Assembly: GCA_020310875.1 (NCBI GenBank)
Contig: CM035441.1
Coordinates: 84,356,878-84,420,877 of the forward strand
Direction: 5' to 3'
Origin: Ceratopteris richardii
Lineage: Eukaryota > Streptophyta > Polypodiopsida > Polypodiales > Pteridaceae
Length of the DNA stretch: 64,000 bases
The notes beneath the pieces are model-generated. The model ran no database searches, had not been told where the DNA came from, and saw only the letters and a program-made list of their open reading frames with translations. Shown piece after piece: positions 61,704 to 64,000 of this stretch (within the stretch, counting starts at the first letter, position 1; the number at the start of each line of letters is the position of its first letter). The position numbers and the translations under genes were made by a program.

Positions 61704-64000
61704 TTTTTTTTAATAAAAGGAAGTTCGGCCTTAGCCTATTCTCTCGGATTTTAATTAAAATAAAGAAAAGTTACAAGTGAATGGGACTAGTGCCCATGGG
61801 ACCCCCAAATCCCACAATGCAGGGAAGGAGTATGGCAAGTTAGAGGGCATTAAAAATGAGGCGGATAAATCTATTATCTCCCTCATGTGGGACCCATTTG
61901 GGTTTCAACTTGTTGTTTTCGAGGAGATAAATACAGTGATGTCTAAACGGTGGAGATCTCTTATCTCGAGAGATTCTTTTACCTAGAAGAAACAATGATT
62001 TCTCGATTGACCATTCCTTACGAATTTGGCCAAAATTGATAGCACATAGCTCCCTCCAAATCTTCCAAAGAGTCTCACCCCTAATAGCATTCCACAGCCT
62101 CGATGAGCAGTCGACCGCCTCACTCAACAACGCCTGTTGCCAATTGATTTGGTTCGTGAGTCTCAATACTCATGTCACGTGATGCCAGATAACACGGGAC
62201 TTGGGGCAATCGAAGAACATGTGAGCTAAATCTTCGATGCATCGATAGCAACGCTTGCACCATGGCGGCACACCACAGATTTTGTTAGCCCTTGCATCAG
62301 ACAAGATTCCCTTATGCAAGATCTGCCACATGAGAAGGGACTTTTTTATCTCGATTAGGGGGTGCCAAATAGACATGAACTTTAGTTCCCATCGAACTTT
62401 GGTCCAAGAAAAGCACCATCTCTTGTTAAGGGTGTGATGAACATCTAAGTTCTCTTTGAAGTTGGGGATTCTAGATATTTTCTTACCATTGCTCCAATTG
62501 AGGCCCTCCAGGCAAGGAAGATCCTGTCCGTAGAGAAGGCGGGTAGTTGAGTAGTCCCACACTAAATACTTGCCTTGAAGAAGAGTCCATTCCTCGAGAG
62601 TAACTCTATGTCTCGGGTCTAAGTCTTCGAGCCTCATCCACTGGCTGGTCTCTTGTTTCCAGAGCTGTTTCCACTGTTTGAACCCCTTGTTCCATAACCG
62701 CTTTGCAGTTTGGAGGTTCCAAGGCTCCACCCCACTAATGTCACTGATCGGGAACCAGATAGAGTCATTTTGTCTTATCCCAGCCGCCCACTTCCACTCA
62801 TCACTGATTCTGATGAATTGTTTGGCCTTGTTCCAACTCTTCCATAAATAGCACACGAGGCTAGAGCCTTTAGGGGACATCGGGTGGGGGGAGAACAAAA
62901 GCGTGAGAATCCCTATGTCCTTCCACCCAGGATGGCCAACTAAGGTAAGGTCTTCCATGTTTCTGAAGATCAATTTAGCCCAAGAGGACTCACTATTGCT
63001 CCAAGCCTTGATAAGCCACTTTGCCGCCAGCTTGTCAGCCAACCCAATGATATCCAAAACACCCAAGCCCTTTGAGTCTTTCAGGCTAATGCAAGTTTCC
63101 CATTTGATATTGGGAGTCCCCCTCCTGTTGGGGTCCCCAGTCCAAAGGAAGTTTCTACAGATTCTTTCCACTTTGGCCAACTCTTTCTCCTTAGGTCTCC
63201 AACATGAGATGAAGTAAATAGTCGTTGAAAGCATAAATGTGTTAACAACCATAGCACGTCGTGCCAAGTTGACTTGCATACCTTTCCAATGATTTAGTTT
63301 GCTATCCATCTTGGCAAGCACCGAGTTCCATCCTTGGTCCATTTTGATGTCAAAGCCCATCGGAATGTGGAGGAGACGGAAGACTTGACCTTTAGGGATA
63401 ACTTTACACCCTTGATCTAACAACAATTGGGGTGGAGGTCTGCGGATTGCTCTGAAAGTAGTTTTAGCATGGTTGATTTTTGAACCTGAGACCACACAAA
63501 AGGTGTCTAGGCAACTCCAAAACACCTCAATGTTGTTCATATCGTTATGTACAAAGGCATTCATGTCATCGGCAAAGAGTCTAGCAATTATTTGGCCGTG
63601 ATTTAGAGGTAGGGAAAGACCCTTGAAATTGCCAGAGTCCATGTGATGTTGTAATAGGCGACTGAGGCCGTTCGAGGCGATAGCGAAGAGTAGTGGAGCC
63701 AGAGGGCAGCCTTGCCTGATTGATCTTTTTAAATGTATGGGCTCAGAGAGCTTACCATTGATATTTATTATAGTTGAAGCGTTTCCAAGAAGAGTGGAAA
63801 CCATCTTCGTGAACTTTTGGCTGCATCCAAGGTCTTTCAGTGATTGAAGAATAAAGTCCCATTCCAATCTGTCATACGCTTTGTCGAAGTCGATCTTAAT
63901 GAATACCAGATCTTGTGCAGACTCCTCAGCAAACGCAAGGCCTCCCCAAATATCGACAATTGCTTCAAGTATAGATCTACCTTTGATAAAACCTTTATGG
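61704..64000 (-). mobile_element. L1-type LINE, antisense, continuing past the right edge
   Basis: The minus-strand ORF2 is followed by about 140 bases of 3' untranslated sequence. This ends in TTTTATTAAAAAAAAAA (plus-strand T run near 61708), a plausible poly(A) tail. The element lies tail to tail with the sense-strand LINE. Its 5' half is outside the window. Confidence 0.82.
61837..64000 (-). pseudogene. LINE ORF2: reverse transcriptase and zf-RVT, partial
   Basis: The frame is open from the window edge to 62167. RT blocks: KIDFDKAYDRLEWDF near 63890-63855 (catalytic Asp), RSIRQGCPLAPLLFAI near 63725-63675, ARLFADDMNAF near 63585-63550 (FADD active site), SGSKINHAKTTF, then the thumb with LLHIPMGFDIKMDQGW and YFISCWRPKEKELAKV. 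The C-terminal zinc domain reads CKRCYRCIEDLAHMFFDCP near 62255-62200. One in-frame TGA follows WHHVT at about 62169. The same frame then continues (LTNQINWQQALLSEAVDC) to about 61840, the usual L1 C-terminus. The copy is therefore nearly intact here but probably dead. No RNase H domain was seen. Confidence 0.88.

Overview
The window looks like repeat-rich nuclear DNA of a land plant, probably a vascular plant with a large genome. The evidence is non-chromoviral Ty3/gypsy LTR elements primed by plant tRNA-Asp, Ty1/copia elements primed by initiator tRNA-Met, and L1-type LINEs whose ORF1 is a DUF4283-CCHC protein. I cannot name the species. No host protein gene, rRNA, functional tRNA or CRISPR array was found; nearly every base lies in or beside a transposable element.

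Positions 342-53625 read as one nest. The outer element A is an old Ty3/gypsy copy on the minus strand with LTRs at 342-1223 and 52734-53625. It holds two separate stacks. (1) Element E (1467-19140, plus, non-coding, tRNA-Met primed) contains the young gypsy element F (7257-18180, plus). (2) Gypsy element B (24588-51094, minus, target duplication TCGAG) contains copia element C (32419-42377, minus, target duplication CAGGC), which contains non-coding LTR element D (32915-37713, minus, target duplication AACAC). By eye, LTR pairs agree at about 91% for A, 98% for B, 99% for F and over 99% for C, so the insertion order is consistent.

B and F belong to one lineage, and this is the most interesting content. 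Both have a retropepsin-like domain downstream of integrase; B also has the usual one upstream of reverse transcriptase. Both have two consecutive H2C2 zinc modules ahead of the integrase core. Both have a very large ORF between pol and the 3' LTR (1374 aa in F), with a candidate splice acceptor just before its ATG. Their leaders, like that of A and the left edge of the window, carry tandem arrays of short palindromic words that differ in sequence between elements.

D ends in a 199-bp foldback in place of a normal 3' LTR, yet has a clean target duplication. E and D carry tRNA-like pol III box modules in their LTRs, and E has a row of antisense tRNA-like modules just after its primer-binding site.

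From 53626 to 64000 the sequence holds older debris: an antisense LINE ORF1 remnant, GA-rich low-complexity DNA, a decayed copia pol fragment, a tRNA-Gln-like sequence, a decayed sense-strand LINE (about 58030-61690), and a better preserved antisense LINE ORF2 that runs off the right edge.
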